The notes under the pieces are model-generated. The model was given only the letters and a program-made list of their open reading frames with translations, ran no database searches and was not told the origin of the DNA. A program made the position numbers and the translations under genes. A DNA stretch of 64,000 nucleotides from Kluyvera intermedia (GTDB lineage: Bacteria; Pseudomonadota; Gammaproteobacteria; Enterobacterales; Enterobacteriaceae): assembly GCF_034424175.1 (NCBI RefSeq), contig NZ_CP139986.1, positions 2,852,001 to 2,916,000 of the forward strand, given 5' to 3'. Shown one piece after another: positions 9,364 through 19,307 of this stretch. The stretch's first letter is position 1. The number at the start of each line of letters is the position of its first letter.

Positions 9364-10317
9364 TTACTTCTGGTTGCGCAGCGCTTGCAAGCAACGTTTG
9401 AGCACGTTATCCATTGGAGCCTCAACGCGCATCACTTCTCCGGTGCCCGGGTGGGTGAACTTCAGCGCAGCGGCATGCAGGAAGAGGCGATTTAGTCCCG
9501 TGCCAGCCAGTTGCTTATCGAACTCGCGATCGCCGTAACGATCGTCAAAAGCAATCGGATGGCCCGCATGCAGCGTATGCACACGAATCTGGTGTGTACG
9601 CCCCGTCACCGGGCTACAGCGAACCAGCGTCGCATGCGTATAACGCTCTTCTACCTTAAAGCGGGTTTCAGACGGTTTGCCTTCCTGATTAACACGCACG
9701 ATACGTTCGCCGCTCTGCAGAATGTTCTTCAGCAAGGGAGCCTGCACGCTTTTCACATGCGACTGCCACTGTCCACGCACCAGCGCCAGGTAATCTTTTT
9801 GCATCCCCTTCTCGCGCAACTGCTCGTGCAGCGAACGTAGCGCCGAGCGTTTTTTCGCCACCAGCAGGACACCCGAAGTATCACGGTCGAGACGGTGAAC
9901 CAGCTCAAGGAAGCGGGCTTCCGGGCGTAACGCACGAAGACCTTCAATCACACCAAAGCTTAATCCGCTACCACCGTGAACCGCAGTTCCCGACGGTTTG
10001 TTGAGCACCAGGATATGATCGTCTTCATAGAGAATCACATCATTCAACGCGGCCACTTTTTGCAGATGCGGCGACAGCGCGTCTTCTTCTCGCTCGGCGA
10101 CACGCACCGGCGGCACGCGAACTTGATCGCCATCTTCCAGTTTATACTCTGGCTTGACGCGTTTTTTGTTCACCCGCACTTCGCCTTTACGCAGGATGCG
10201 GTAAATCATACTCTTCGGCACGCCCTTAAGCTGGGTGCGCAAAAAGTTGTCAATTCGTTGCCCGGCTTCATCAGCGCTGATGGCAATCATTTTTACGGTC
10301 GGAGTCTCAGTTTTCAT
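9364..10317 (-). CDS. rluC: 23S rRNA pseudouridine synthase RluC
   Basis: Makes pseudouridine at 23S rRNA positions 955, 2504 and 2580 in E. coli. It has 317 residues against 319. An N-terminal S4 RNA-binding domain (about residues 15-75, including QRIDNFLRTQLKG) precedes the RluA-type catalytic domain. The catalytic Asp is in ELVHRLDRDTSGVLL, and GRTHQIRVH follows. It is divergent from rne across a 676-bp gap. Confidence 0.97.
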   Translation of the reverse strand: MKTETPTVKMIAISADEAGQRIDNFLRTQLKGVPKSMIYRILRKGEVRVNKKRVKPEYKLEDGDQVRVPPVRVAEREEDALSPHLQKVAALNDVILYEDDHILVLNKPSGTAVHGGSGLSFGVIEGLRALRPEARFLELVHRLDRDTSGVLLVAKKRSALRSLHEQLREKGMQKDYLALVRGQWQSHVKSVQAPLLKNILQSGERIVRVNQEGKPSETRFKVEERYTHATLVRCSPVTGRTHQIRVHTLHAGHPIAFDDRYGDREFDKQLAGTGLNRLFLHAAALKFTHPGTGEVMRVEAPMDNVLKRCLQALRNQK

Positions 10318-10993
10318 GGTGCGCGATTCTAATTACCCCCGCTCAATAGCGCCACTCATTTTTATATGCTTATATTTAGCATAATCGGTTTTCTGCTGGT
10401 GCTTTGCTCCCCGAGTTGTTTGTTATTAGAACAATCTCACAGGGCAGGTGAAGAAACTGTGAGTAACCGGGTGATAAAAGGTGAAAGTCATCTTGCTATA
10501 ACCGGGTTAGCAAGGAATAATGAAGCTGTTTTCCGTGTTGAACCTGGAATAACAAGGGCATTTACGGAAAGACCCATTTTGTTTGTTTGATCATCCACGC
10601 AGCAATGGCGTAAGACGTATTGATCGCTCAAACAGTTAGCGGGCTGCGGGTTGCAGTCCTTACCGGTACGTATACTGTACGAATTTTAGTGGATAGACAG
10701 AAAGCGAAGCGGGAAATACCCGTGCTTACGTAAGTAAGACGCCAAGACCTCTGTTCTCTAAAAGATGACAAGTATAAATGGAATCTTCTCTGGAGAGTTA
10801 TCCCAGGTTGTTCCCCAAATAATTGCACTGTGGTTCCGTTTGAAACACAGGCTACCGACACTCTGCGCCTCTTAAACGAGCGACAACCGTGAGGTTGGCG
10901 ACGTGAATAGTCACGAGGCCATCGGTTTACCCCGGAAAGGCATTACTCTGCTCGCAGCTTAGTCGTCAATGTAAGAATAATGAGTAAGTTACG
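10318..10993 (+). promoter_or_regulatory. rluC-rne intergenic region with the long rne leader
   Basis: 676 bp without a convincing gene. In E. coli the rne mRNA has a leader of about 360 nt with hairpins through which RNase E cuts its own message. The size, place and orientation here fit that. The last ~130 bp before the start codon contain the inverted pair CGTGA...TCACG (about 10908-10918) and other G/C-rich stems. The promoters of rne and rluC must lie here, but I could not assign them. Confidence 0.7.
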
Positions 10994-13900
10994 ATGAAAA
11001 GAATGTTAATCAACGCAACTCAGCAGGAAGAGTTGCGTGTCGCCCTCGTTGATGGGCAGCGTCTGTACGATCTGGATATTGAAAGCCCAGGACACGAACA
11101 GAAAAAAGCGAACATCTACAAAGGCAAAATTACCCGTATTGAACCGAGTCTCGAAGCCGCATTTGTTGACTACGGCGCCGAACGTCATGGTTTCCTCCCC
11201 CTTAAAGAAATTGCTCGCGAATACTTCCCAGCCCATTACAACTCACACGGCCGTCCTAATATCAAAGACGTGCTGCGTGAAGGTCAGGAAGTTATCGTAC
11301 AGATTGATAAAGAAGAGCGCGGCAATAAAGGCGCTGCGCTGACCACCTTTATCAGCCTGGCAGGCAGCTATCTGGTTCTGATGCCAAACAACCCACGTGC
11401 TGGCGGTATTTCTCGTCGCATCGAAGGTGACGATCGCACTGAACTTAAAGAAGCGCTGGCAAGTCTTGAACTGCCAGATGGCATGGGCTTAATCGTCCGT
11501 ACCGCAGGCGTAGGTAAATCTGCCGAAGCGTTACAGTGGGATTTAAGCTTCCGCATGAAGCACTGGGAAGCTATCCAGAAAGCTGCTGAAAGCCGCCCTG
11601 CTCCGTTCCTGATTCACCAGGAAAGCAACGTTATCGTGCGTGCTTTCCGCGATTATCTGCGCCAGGACATTGGTGAAATCCTGATCGACAACCCGAAAGT
11701 TATGGAAATGGCGCGTCAGCACATTTCTGCGCTGGGCCGTCCAGATTTCAGCAGCAAAATTAAACTGTACACCGGTGAAATCCCGCTGTTCAGCCACTAC
11801 CAGATTGAATCGCAGATCGAATCCGCTTTCCAGCGTGAAGTTCGTCTGCCATCCGGTGGCTCTATCGTTATCGATAGCACCGAAGCACTGACCGCAATTG
11901 ATATCAACTCCGCACGAGCAACGCGCGGCGGCGATATCGAAGAAACCGCGTTCAATACCAACCTTGAAGCGGCCGATGAAATCGCTCGCCAGCTGCGTCT
12001 TCGTGACCTCGGCGGCCTGATTGTTATCGACTTCATCGATATGACCCCGGTACGCCACCAGCGCGCGGTAGAAAACCGTCTGCGTGAAGCGGTACGCCAG
12101 GACCGTGCACGTATCCAGATTAGCCATATCTCTCGCTTTGGTCTGCTGGAGATGTCTCGTCAGCGTCTTAGCCCATCACTGGGTGAATCCAGTCATCACG
12201 TCTGCCCGCGTTGCTCCGGCACTGGCACCGTACGTGATAACGAATCGCTGTCACTCTCTATCCTGCGTCTGATTGAAGAAGAAGCGCTGAAAGAGAACAC
12301 CAAAGAAGTTCACGCGATTGTCCCTGTGCCGATTGCCTCTTACCTGCTGAACGAAAAACGTGCTGCAGTTACCGCCATTGAAGCTCGCCAGCCCGATGTG
12401 CGCTGCATCATCGTGCCAAACGATCAGATGGAAACGCCACACTACTCCGTACTGCGCGTGCGCAAAGGTGAAGAGACAACCACTCTGAGCTATCTGCTGC
12501 CGAAGCTGCACGAAGAAGAGATGGCGCTGGCAGTCGAAGATGAAGTTGCAGAGCGTAAAATCCCTGAACAGCCAGCACTGGCGACCTTCATCATGCCAGA
12601 AGTGCCACCGACGCCAACGGCAGAAAGTGCACCGGTTGCAGCACCGAAGGCGAAAGCTGCCGATGTAGCATCGACTGAACCGGGCCTTGTCTCCCGCTTC
12701 TTTGCTGCGCTGAAAAACCTGTTTGCGGGTGCTCCGGAGAAACCGGTTGAAGCCGAACCTGTGAAGCAGCCAGAAGCCAAACCAGAGCGTCAGCAAGACC
12801 GTCGTAAACCGCGTCAGAACAACCGTCGCGATCGTAATGACCGCAACGACCGTCGTAATGACCGTGGCGATCGTAATGACCGCAACGAGCGTAACGAGCG
12901 TAACGAGAATGCTGAAGGTCGCGAACCGCGTGATAACCGCGAAGGTCGTGAAGACAACCGCCGTAACCGCCGTGAGAAACCACAGCAGTCTTCTGAGGTG
13001 CGCGAAAACCGCCAACAGAGCGCAGCCGTCGTTGATGACAGCGAAAAAGTGAAGTCTCGTGACGATCAGCAGCAGTCTCGTCGCGAACGTAACCGTCGTC
13101 GCAGTGATGACAAGCGTCAGGCTCCACAGGACGCTAAACCACAGAACAGCGAAGTAGAAGTTGTTGTCGCAGCTCCGGAAGCGGCCCCAGAAGATCGTGT
13201 ACAGAATATGCCGCGTCGCAAGCCGCGTCAGCTGTCACAGAAAGTGCGTATTGAAACCGCAGAGCAGACCGCCGCTCGCGAATTCGCACCAGAAGAACCT
13301 GTGTCCGAAGCACCGCGTACTGCACTGGCTAAAGTTGATTTGCCAGCCGTCGTAGAAGCACCGGTTCAGGCCGAGCACGATGATAACGGTGAAGCACGCG
13401 ATAACAACGGTATGCCGCGTCGTTCCCGTCGCTCTCCGCGCCACCTGCGCGTGAGCGGTCAGCGCCGCCGTCGTTACCGTGACGAGCGTTACCCGACTCA
13501 GTCTCCTATGCCGTTGACCGTCGCATGCGCTTCACCAGAGATGGCTTCTGGCAAAGTGTGGATCCAGTACCCGGTCACCCAGGTTCAGGATCAGGCCGTT
13601 GTTGATGCACCAGTTGAGCAGGAAGTGATTGAACAACCTGTTGTTGCTGAGACCATCGAGCAGACCGTTGCACCGATTGCTGCCGCTGAGCCGGTCGCCG
13701 TTGAAGCACCGGCAGAGCCTGAAGCGATCGTTGAACCAACCACTGAAGACGTTGCACCAGTACAGGAAGAGACCCCTGCTCCGGTGATGGCCGAAACACC
13801 TGCAGTTGAAGCACAAACTTCACAGCCGGTAGAAGAAGCCGTACAGCCTGTCGAAGACGTGAAAGAGGAAACTCCAGTCGTCGCCGAACCGGTTGTTGAG

Positions 13901-14185
13901 CCAACGCCAGTAGTTGAAGCGCCTGTGGAAACAGCGCCGGTGGAAGAAACACCTGTGGTAGAAACCCCGGTTGCGCCAAAACCGGTCACTGTTGCCACAG
14001 CGGCGGTAAGTCACTCTACGGCGCCGATGACTCGCGCACCGGCACCTGACTATGTACCGGAAGCACCACGTCACAGCGATTGGGTTCGCCCATCCTTCGA
14101 TTTTGAAGGTAAAGGCTCTGCTGGCGGTCATAGCGCAACGCATACCGCTACGGCCGGTCCTACGCGTCCGCAGTCGGCTGAATAA
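10994..14185 (+). CDS. rne: Ribonuclease E
   Basis: Essential endonuclease for mRNA decay and for rRNA/tRNA processing, and scaffold of the degradosome. It has 1063 residues (E. coli 1061). The catalytic half has the S1 domain (about 35-125), the metal-binding Asp pair in AIDINSARA and IVIDFIDM (equivalents of D303 and D346), and the Zn-link CPRCSGTG. The membrane-binding amphipathic helix is SRFFAALKNLFAG. An Arg/Asn/Asp-rich RNA-binding arm follows (about 600-720), then a second arginine patch near 810. A Pro/Glu/Val-rich tail and a C-terminal segment around SDWVRPSFDFEG would dock PNPase. All parts look intact. Confidence 0.98.
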   Translation: MKRMLINATQQEELRVALVDGQRLYDLDIESPGHEQKKANIYKGKITRIEPSLEAAFVDYGAERHGFLPLKEIAREYFPAHYNSHGRPNIKDVLREGQEVIVQIDKEERGNKGAALTTFISLAGSYLVLMPNNPRAGGISRRIEGDDRTELKEALASLELPDGMGLIVRTAGVGKSAEALQWDLSFRMKHWEAIQKAAESRPAPFLIHQESNVIVRAFRDYLRQDIGEILIDNPKVMEMARQHISALGRPDFSSKIKLYTGEIPLFSHYQIESQIESAFQREVRLPSGGSIVIDSTEALTAIDINSARATRGGDIEETAFNTNLEAADEIARQLRLRDLGGLIVIDFIDMTPVRHQRAVENRLREAVRQDRARIQISHISRFGLLEMSRQRLSPSLGESSHHVCPRCSGTGTVRDNESLSLSILRLIEEEALKENTKEVHAIVPVPIASYLLNEKRAAVTAIEARQPDVRCIIVPNDQMETPHYSVLRVRKGEETTTLSYLLPKLHEEEMALAVEDEVAERKIPEQPALATFIMPEVPPTPTAESAPVAAPKAKAADVASTEPGLVSRFFAALKNLFAGAPEKPVEAEPVKQPEAKPERQQDRRKPRQNNRRDRNDRNDRRNDRGDRNDRNERNERNENAEGREPRDNREGREDNRRNRREKPQQSSEVRENRQQSAAVVDDSEKVKSRDDQQQSRRERNRRRSDDKRQAPQDAKPQNSEVEVVVAAPEAAPEDRVQNMPRRKPRQLSQKVRIETAEQTAAREFAPEEPVSEAPRTALAKVDLPAVVEAPVQAEHDDNGEARDNNGMPRRSRRSPRHLRVSGQRRRRYRDERYPTQSPMPLTVACASPEMASGKVWIQYPVTQVQDQAVVDAPVEQEVIEQPVVAETIEQTVAPIAAAEPVAVEAPAEPEAIVEPTTEDVAPVQEETPAPVMAETPAVEAQTSQPVEEAVQPVEDVKEETPVVAEPVVEPTPVVEAPVETAPVEETPVVETPVAPKPVTVATAAVSHSTAPMTRAPAPDYVPEAPRHSDWVRPSFDFEGKGSAGGHSATHTATAGPTRPQSAE

Positions 14186-14202
14186 TCCGACATAAGCGAC
14201 AT

Positions 14203-14232
14203 AAAAAATCGGCCCTGGTGGCCGATTTTTTT
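14203..14232 (+). terminator. Terminator after rne
   Basis: AATCGGCC-CTGGT-GGCCGATT stem followed by a T run and preceded by an A run. It can act for rne and also for the convergent LysR gene. Confidence 0.85.
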
Positions 14233-14261
14233 ATTGCTGATATTTGCCTTTTACGCCTCAG

Positions 14262-15218
14262 CTATCCTGACGATTTATCCGATATGTCTTTTTCCGGTTG
14301 CCGCATTCCGGCTATTTGCGGCATCACTTCCCGCATCAGGTCGAGAAATTTACGTAATCGCGTCGGGTAATAACGCGCCCACGGATAGACCAAATGCACC
14401 GGCAATGGCGTAACCTGCCAGGCTGGCAACAGCTCAACCAGTTGCCCGCTCGCCAACTCCTCTTCCACTATCCAGCTTGAGACTACCGCAGCCCCCACGC
14501 CTGCCAGCGCGGCATTTTTCGCCACATACAGGCTATCTGTGCTCAAACGCGCCGCAATAGCAACATTGGCCGTTTGCTGGTCACCGTGATGATGCAGCAC
14601 CACTTCATGCTGATAGAAGGTACTGATGGCAACCCACGGCAGCATCGAAAGTTGTTGCGGTTCTGTCACCGTGGCATAGCCGCTGAGCAACGCGGGCGCC
14701 GCGACAATACAACGCGGAACTTCCGCCAGCAGCACCGATACGGTTGCCGGATCGACATCGGCGCCGACGCGGATCGCACAATCAACGTTATCACTGATAA
14801 AGTCCACCGCCCTGTCATGCAGCATCCACTCAACCGACAGTTGTGGGAAGCGTGCCAGAAACCCCACTAGCGGCATCAAAAGCTGCTGCTGACCAAAGGC
14901 ATGCGGAGCGCGTACCCGGAGCGTACCCACCGGTTGTTCATCTGTAATTTGCAGCGCATCCTCCAGCGCCAGCCATGAATCGACCACCTGACGCGCATGC
15001 TGATAGCAACGCTCGCCATCATCGGTCAACTTCATTGCATGGGTAGAGCGCAGCAGCAGCTTAGCTCCAAGCATCTCCTCCAGCGACTGTAACCGTCGGC
15101 TGATGGTCGCTTGAGTGGTTTCCATCTGCCGGGCGGCGGCTGACAATGAACCCGATTCCACAATTCGGATGAACGTGCGCATTAACTCAACGCGATCTAT
15201 ACGCTCATTTCTCTTCAT
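14262..15218 (-). CDS. LysR-type transcriptional regulator
   Basis: 318 residues. The N-terminal winged HTH (about 10-70) contains FIRIVESGSLSAAARQMETT and ATISRRLQSLEEMLG. The effector-binding domain follows, with the family motif DCAIRVGADVD. The start is the ATG at 15216-15218, which has a GGAAG ribosome site; an upstream in-frame extension is not LysR-like. It is divergent from the MFS transporter at 15328, so it most likely controls that gene and itself through the 109-bp gap. It belongs to the CrgA-like branch. It is an insertion relative to E. coli rne-flgL. The ligand is unknown. Confidence 0.9.
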   Translation of the reverse strand: MKRNERIDRVELMRTFIRIVESGSLSAAARQMETTQATISRRLQSLEEMLGAKLLLRSTHAMKLTDDGERCYQHARQVVDSWLALEDALQITDEQPVGTLRVRAPHAFGQQQLLMPLVGFLARFPQLSVEWMLHDRAVDFISDNVDCAIRVGADVDPATVSVLLAEVPRCIVAAPALLSGYATVTEPQQLSMLPWVAISTFYQHEVVLHHHGDQQTANVAIAARLSTDSLYVAKNAALAGVGAAVVSSWIVEEELASGQLVELLPAWQVTPLPVHLVYPWARYYPTRLRKFLDLMREVMPQIAGMRQPEKDISDKSSG

Positions 15219-15230
15219 AAACTTCCTGCC

Positions 15231-15247
15231 TATACGCCAAACGTATA
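15231..15247. promoter_or_regulatory. Probable operator of the LysR regulator
   Basis: Perfect inverted repeat TATACG-N5-CGTATA in the gap between the divergent LysR and MFS genes, 13 bp upstream of the LysR start codon. Length and symmetry suit a LysR-type binding site. That it is the operator is inferred from position. Confidence 0.6.
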
Positions 15248-15327
15248 ACTGTTTTACCACTGCAACGGCTACCGCACCAGCCGTAAGAGGCGGAAAATGC
15301 GCTCCATACACCGTTGAGGACCAAACA

Positions 15328-16530
15328 ATGAACAGTCAAAACACACATACTCCAACGTCCAGTCTGATGATTTTTATCCTGGCACTTGGCGCCGGATTCA
15401 GCGTCGCCGCTATTTACTACGCCCAACCGCTGCTGCCGCTAATGGGCAGCACCTTACATCTGAGCGTGGAAGGAATGGGGCTTATCCCAACGCTAACTCA
15501 AGCAGGCTATGCGCTGGGCATTTTGTTCCTCTTGCCGCTGGGCGACCGCTACGACCGCCGGACGCTGATCCTCGTAAAAAGTCTGGCTCTCGCCGTCTTG
15601 CTGCTGGTTTACAGCCTGACTCAACAGTTCCATTCGCTGCTGGCGGTGAGTTTGCTGATTGGGATGGCCGCCACCATGGCGCAGGATATCGTCCCCGCAG
15701 CCGCCATTCTGGCCCCCGCCGGAAAACAGGGAAAAATGGTGGGTACGGTGATGACCGGCCTTCTGCTGGGGATCCTGCTGTCGCGTACCGTCAGTGGCGT
15801 TGTTGGTGAGCTGTTTGGCTGGCGCGTTATGTATCAGGCCGCCGCGGTAAGTATCGCGTTGATAGGCGCAGTGATGTGGCGCGTGCTGCCTCACTTTGTA
15901 GCCCACTCTGAGTTACGCTATCCCGCATTGATGGTATCAATGGCGCACCTGTGGCGTCGTTATCCTACGCTGCGTCGTGCTGCGATAGCACAGGGTTTTC
16001 TGTCCATCGCCTTTAGCGCCTTCTGGTCGACTCTGGCGGTAATGCTGGCTGAGCACTATCACATGGGCAGCGCCGTTGCCGGTGGTTTCGGTATCGCAGG
16101 TGCGGCCGGTGCGCTGGCAGGCGGTCTGGCGGATAAAGTCGGTGCAGAGAAAGTTACGCAGTTAGGCGCTGCGCTAGTCAGTGTGTCGTTCGCGCTGATG
16201 TTTCTGTTACCCGCCCTGCCGCCAATGGCACAGTTGGTATTGATTGCAGCCTCCGCTATCGGCTTTGACCTGGGTCTGCAGTCAAGCCTGGTTGCGCACC
16301 AGAATCTGGTTTATAGCCTCGAACCGCAGGCTCGTGGCCGCCTGAATGCGCTGCTGTTTACTGGGGTATTTATCGGGATGTCGTTAGGATCGGTATTGGG
16401 TACCCAGATTTATGCCCTGGCAGGCTGGGAAGGTGTCGTCGCGCTGGCGACGGTGGCGGGTCTTATCGCACTGGCGATTCGGGTCAGTGAAACCTACCGC
16501 CTACGCAGCACGCAGGTCAGTACGCAGTAA
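15328..16530 (+). CDS. MFS transporter, 12-TM drug:H+ antiporter type
   Basis: 400 residues with about 12 hydrophobic segments. The MFS signature in loop 2-3 is LPLGDRYDRRTLIL, and the pattern partly recurs in GGLADKVGAEK in the second half. The start chosen is ATG at 15328, just before MNSQNTHTPTSS and the first TM segment. It probably exports a small toxic compound or sugar; the substrate cannot be read from sequence. It is paired divergently with the LysR regulator. It is not present between rne and flgL in E. coli K-12. Confidence 0.9.
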   Translation: MNSQNTHTPTSSLMIFILALGAGFSVAAIYYAQPLLPLMGSTLHLSVEGMGLIPTLTQAGYALGILFLLPLGDRYDRRTLILVKSLALAVLLLVYSLTQQFHSLLAVSLLIGMAATMAQDIVPAAAILAPAGKQGKMVGTVMTGLLLGILLSRTVSGVVGELFGWRVMYQAAAVSIALIGAVMWRVLPHFVAHSELRYPALMVSMAHLWRRYPTLRRAAIAQGFLSIAFSAFWSTLAVMLAEHYHMGSAVAGGFGIAGAAGALAGGLADKVGAEKVTQLGAALVSVSFALMFLLPALPPMAQLVLIAASAIGFDLGLQSSLVAHQNLVYSLEPQARGRLNALLFTGVFIGMSLGSVLGTQIYALAGWEGVVALATVAGLIALAIRVSETYRLRSTQVSTQ

Positions 16531-16532
16531 AG

Positions 16533-16567
16533 AATAAAAAAAGCCCGCGACGGGGTGGTGCGCGGGC
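16533..16567 (-). terminator. Terminator of the flgKL unit
   Basis: GCCCGCG / CGCGGGC stem with an 11-base loop. On the minus strand it is followed by a T-rich run, so it faces transcription from flgL. It lies 45 bp after the flgL stop. Confidence 0.75.
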
Positions 16568-16611
16568 GATAAAAACACATCCAGCTTCCAGATATGTTCT
16601 GACCTGCTTTA

Positions 16612-17550
16612 TTATTTATTCAGTTGAAACAGCGACATGCCTTGCATATCGGTAAACGCTTTGTACGCCGCCTGCAAGGCGGTTTGCTGCATGGTGTAGT
16701 TGGAAATGGTTTCATTCCAGTCCACATCCACCAGGTTACTCATCTGCTGAGATTGCGCGAGCTTGCGGTCATCGCCCAGCGCATCCAGATTTTCCAGTTC
16801 TTTAAGCTGGGTTCCGAGTTCAGCGCGAACGGTCAGCACGTTGTTGAGCGAGTTGCTCAGGCTACGGTTAGTCCGATCAATGTCGGCGGTCACCTTATCT
16901 TTCGTTGCATCATCAGCATCCGCTACGGGTATATTCAACGCGGCGATCGCCGAGTCGAGTGCGGTAAAGATATTATCGTCCGCATCCGGTTTGGCATTAC
17001 TGGTTGAGTGATCGAAGATCAAATTACCCGTATGACCAATCACCATTGAACGCGATGAATCCACCTGTTGTTCGACGTTAATATCACCGCCGACATATTT
17101 GCCGGTGTCATCAAAAGGCGGCGTATCCGTTTTGTAACCGGCAAAAATATAGCGCCCGTTACCATCGGTGCTGTTGGCCAGGTTCAGGATCTGATCGCGG
17201 ATCCCCTGCAGGTCTGTCGCCAGCGAGGCACGGTCGTCATCGCTGAGCGTGCCGTTACCGGCATAAACGATCTTCTCCTGCGCTGCCTGAATCGCGGTCG
17301 TCACCTGTTTTAAAGTGCTCTCTTCGGTCGACACGCGTTGTGTCGCAAAGGTACGCGCGGTGGCATACTGAGCCGTCTGCGCCTGAGCCTGAGACAACAC
17401 AACAGCCTGCGAAGCCGCCACCGGATCGTCCGACGCACGGTTAACCCGTTTACCGGTCGACATCTGCTCACCGTACTTCAACCATTCAGACTGGGAGTTG
17501 GTAATCCCCCCCATATTCTGCTGGTACATCATTAAGGTACTGACGCGCAT
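16612..17550 (-). CDS. flgL: Flagellar hook-filament junction protein FlgL (HAP3)
   Basis: Second junction protein joining the hook to the flagellin filament. It has 312 residues (E. coli 317). The N-terminal helix STLMMYQQNMGGI and the C-terminal MQQTALQAAYKAF are the flagellin-like coiled-coil ends needed for export and assembly. It follows flgK after 14 bp in one unit. Confidence 0.96.
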   Translation of the reverse strand: MRVSTLMMYQQNMGGITNSQSEWLKYGEQMSTGKRVNRASDDPVAASQAVVLSQAQAQTAQYATARTFATQRVSTEESTLKQVTTAIQAAQEKIVYAGNGTLSDDDRASLATDLQGIRDQILNLANSTDGNGRYIFAGYKTDTPPFDDTGKYVGGDINVEQQVDSSRSMVIGHTGNLIFDHSTSNAKPDADDNIFTALDSAIAALNIPVADADDATKDKVTADIDRTNRSLSNSLNNVLTVRAELGTQLKELENLDALGDDRKLAQSQQMSNLVDVDWNETISNYTMQQTALQAAYKAFTDMQGMSLFQLNK

Positions 17551-17564
17551 GATTTACCCTCTCC

Positions 17565-19244
17565 TTAACGGATATTAATTAATGCGTCGAAGAGGGTGCT
17601 TGCGGTTTGCAGCACCTGCGCATTGGCCAGATAGTACTGTTGGAAGAGCTGCAGGTTGCCGTACTCTTCATCAAGGTTTACTCCGGAGATAGACTGCTGC
17701 TGCTTGTTAAGCTGCGTCACCACGTTCGCCTGGGTGGTACTGCTACTTTTCAGCGTCGCCGTTTGGGTACCAATAGAACTCACCATCGCGGCATAGGCGT
17801 CGTTAAAGCTTTTTGAACCACCAACAACTTTGCTGGTTTGCAGATCCAGCAGCGCCTGGCCGTTACGGTTATCACTTTCACCACCGCTGGTACCGGTCGT
17901 ATCCGCCAGCCCCATCGCGATTTGCGATTCGCTGCTGATTGCCACATTCATATTGACGATGGTGTCGCTTACCGGTTTGACAATAAAGCTATCGCTACTC
18001 TGTGCCGGGTCGGTACCGCCGGTTTTAATCTGCGCCGTAACCGTCAACCCATCAAACTTCAGCACGCCATTGGCAGGATCGCTATCGGTATCCAGTTTGA
18101 CACTGGTGTTGTCAGACAGGCGCGTAACGTCCCAACCGCTGTCGGTTTTGATGATTTTGTAGTCTGTTGCCTGGACGGCAGAAGACTTATCGATTGTCAC
18201 TTTCAGATCAACATCGCCAGTGTTTTTACTGTTCGACACCGAAGATGGCTTACCTAAATTAAAGAAATCAACGCCCGTTTTACCGTCGGCATCAATCCCC
18301 TGCTTATGCACCGTATTAAAAGCATCACCAAACGCCAGCGCCATCTGATTGAGGCTATTACGCGTTTGATCAAGGTCCTGAGAGCGGAATGTCAGCAGAC
18401 CGCCCAGCGAACCGGAAGTCAGCATTTTTTCCGGGATTTCGACGTTACCCGCAACGTTATCAACGTAGGCTATGGTCGTACGATTAGGATCTGCGCTACT
18501 TGGTACCGCCGCCAGTTGGCTGGCTTTACTGCCGGCCACGAGGGTATAACCATTGGCCATGGTGATGTTATAGGTGCTGCCATCCTGGACGTTAACTTCG
18601 ACGCCCACCAGCTTATTCAGCTCGCTCACCAGTTGATCACGCTGGTCGAGCAGATCGTTTGGTGATGCCCCTGCTCCCACGCCACTGAGGCGAGAGATTT
18701 TGTCGTTCAGACTGGCAATTTGCGAGGAGTAGTTGTTGACCAGGTTGACCGTTGAGCTGATAGACAGGTTCACCTGCTTATCCTGATCGCGCAGATACTG
18801 ATCGACAACTTTAAACTGGTTTACCACCCCATCCGCTTTACCCAGCACGGTCTGACGCGCTGCCGGGTCTTCGGCATTGCTGACCAGCGTTTGCAGGCTG
18901 CTGAAAAAGTCCTGTAAGGTCGTCGACAAGTTATTGGTCGAGCTGGAGATCATGCTGTCGATTTTCGACACCTGCTCGTAGCGGGTGGTTAAGCCACTGC
19001 TCTGATTCTGTGCCGCACGAAGCTGGTTGGTAATAAATGCGTTGTACTCTCGCTGCACGCCAGTCACGTTAACGCCATTACCCACCCAACCGCCCGCGCC
19101 CATCGTGCTGTTGGCTGCCGCCAGCACGGTCGTCTGGCGGGTGTATCCGGCGACGTTGTAGCTCGCAATGTTATTACTGGTGGTGTTCAGCGCTGACTGC
19201 GCGGCGCTGAGCCCGCTCATCGCGCTGTTAATTAAACTGGACAT
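17565..19244 (-). CDS. flgK: Flagellar hook-filament junction protein FlgK (HAP1)
   Basis: First hook-associated protein. It has 559 residues (E. coli 547); the difference is in the variable middle domain. The N-terminal flagellar rod/hook motif is SGLSAAQSALNTTSNNIASYN. The C-terminal end YYLANAQVLQTASTLFDALI forms the D0 helix. A sigma-28 promoter lies directly upstream. It is a client of the FlgN chaperone encoded at 27828. Confidence 0.97.
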   Translation of the reverse strand: MSSLINSAMSGLSAAQSALNTTSNNIASYNVAGYTRQTTVLAAANSTMGAGGWVGNGVNVTGVQREYNAFITNQLRAAQNQSSGLTTRYEQVSKIDSMISSSTNNLSTTLQDFFSSLQTLVSNAEDPAARQTVLGKADGVVNQFKVVDQYLRDQDKQVNLSISSTVNLVNNYSSQIASLNDKISRLSGVGAGASPNDLLDQRDQLVSELNKLVGVEVNVQDGSTYNITMANGYTLVAGSKASQLAAVPSSADPNRTTIAYVDNVAGNVEIPEKMLTSGSLGGLLTFRSQDLDQTRNSLNQMALAFGDAFNTVHKQGIDADGKTGVDFFNLGKPSSVSNSKNTGDVDLKVTIDKSSAVQATDYKIIKTDSGWDVTRLSDNTSVKLDTDSDPANGVLKFDGLTVTAQIKTGGTDPAQSSDSFIVKPVSDTIVNMNVAISSESQIAMGLADTTGTSGGESDNRNGQALLDLQTSKVVGGSKSFNDAYAAMVSSIGTQTATLKSSSTTQANVVTQLNKQQQSISGVNLDEEYGNLQLFQQYYLANAQVLQTASTLFDALINIR

Positions 19245-19274
19245 GAACGCTCCTTCTTAAGGCCATGGTATTAC

Positions 19275-19301
19275 TTATCGGATGGCGGACTGCAAACTTG
19301 A
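19275..19301 (-). promoter_or_regulatory. Sigma-28 (FliA) promoter of flgKL
   Basis: On the minus strand, TCAAGTTT, an 11-base spacer and TCCGATAA. This is very close to the FliA consensus TAAAGTTT-N11-GCCGATAA. It ends 31 bp before the flgK start, as expected for a class 3 flagellar promoter. Confidence 0.9.
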
Positions 19302-19307
19302 GGCTAA

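Noticed and set aside
10366..10590. 74-codon frame starting MLIFSIIGFLLVLC upstream of rne
   Set aside because: Hydrophobic start looks tempting, but it lies in the promoter/leader region of rne, the rest is not protein-like, and there is no good ribosome site.
12251..13015. Long minus-strand frame (254 codons) inside rne
   Set aside because: It is the complement of the low-complexity Arg/Asp/Asn-rich arm of RNase E; composition is Phe/Val/Thr-skewed and there is no recognisable domain.
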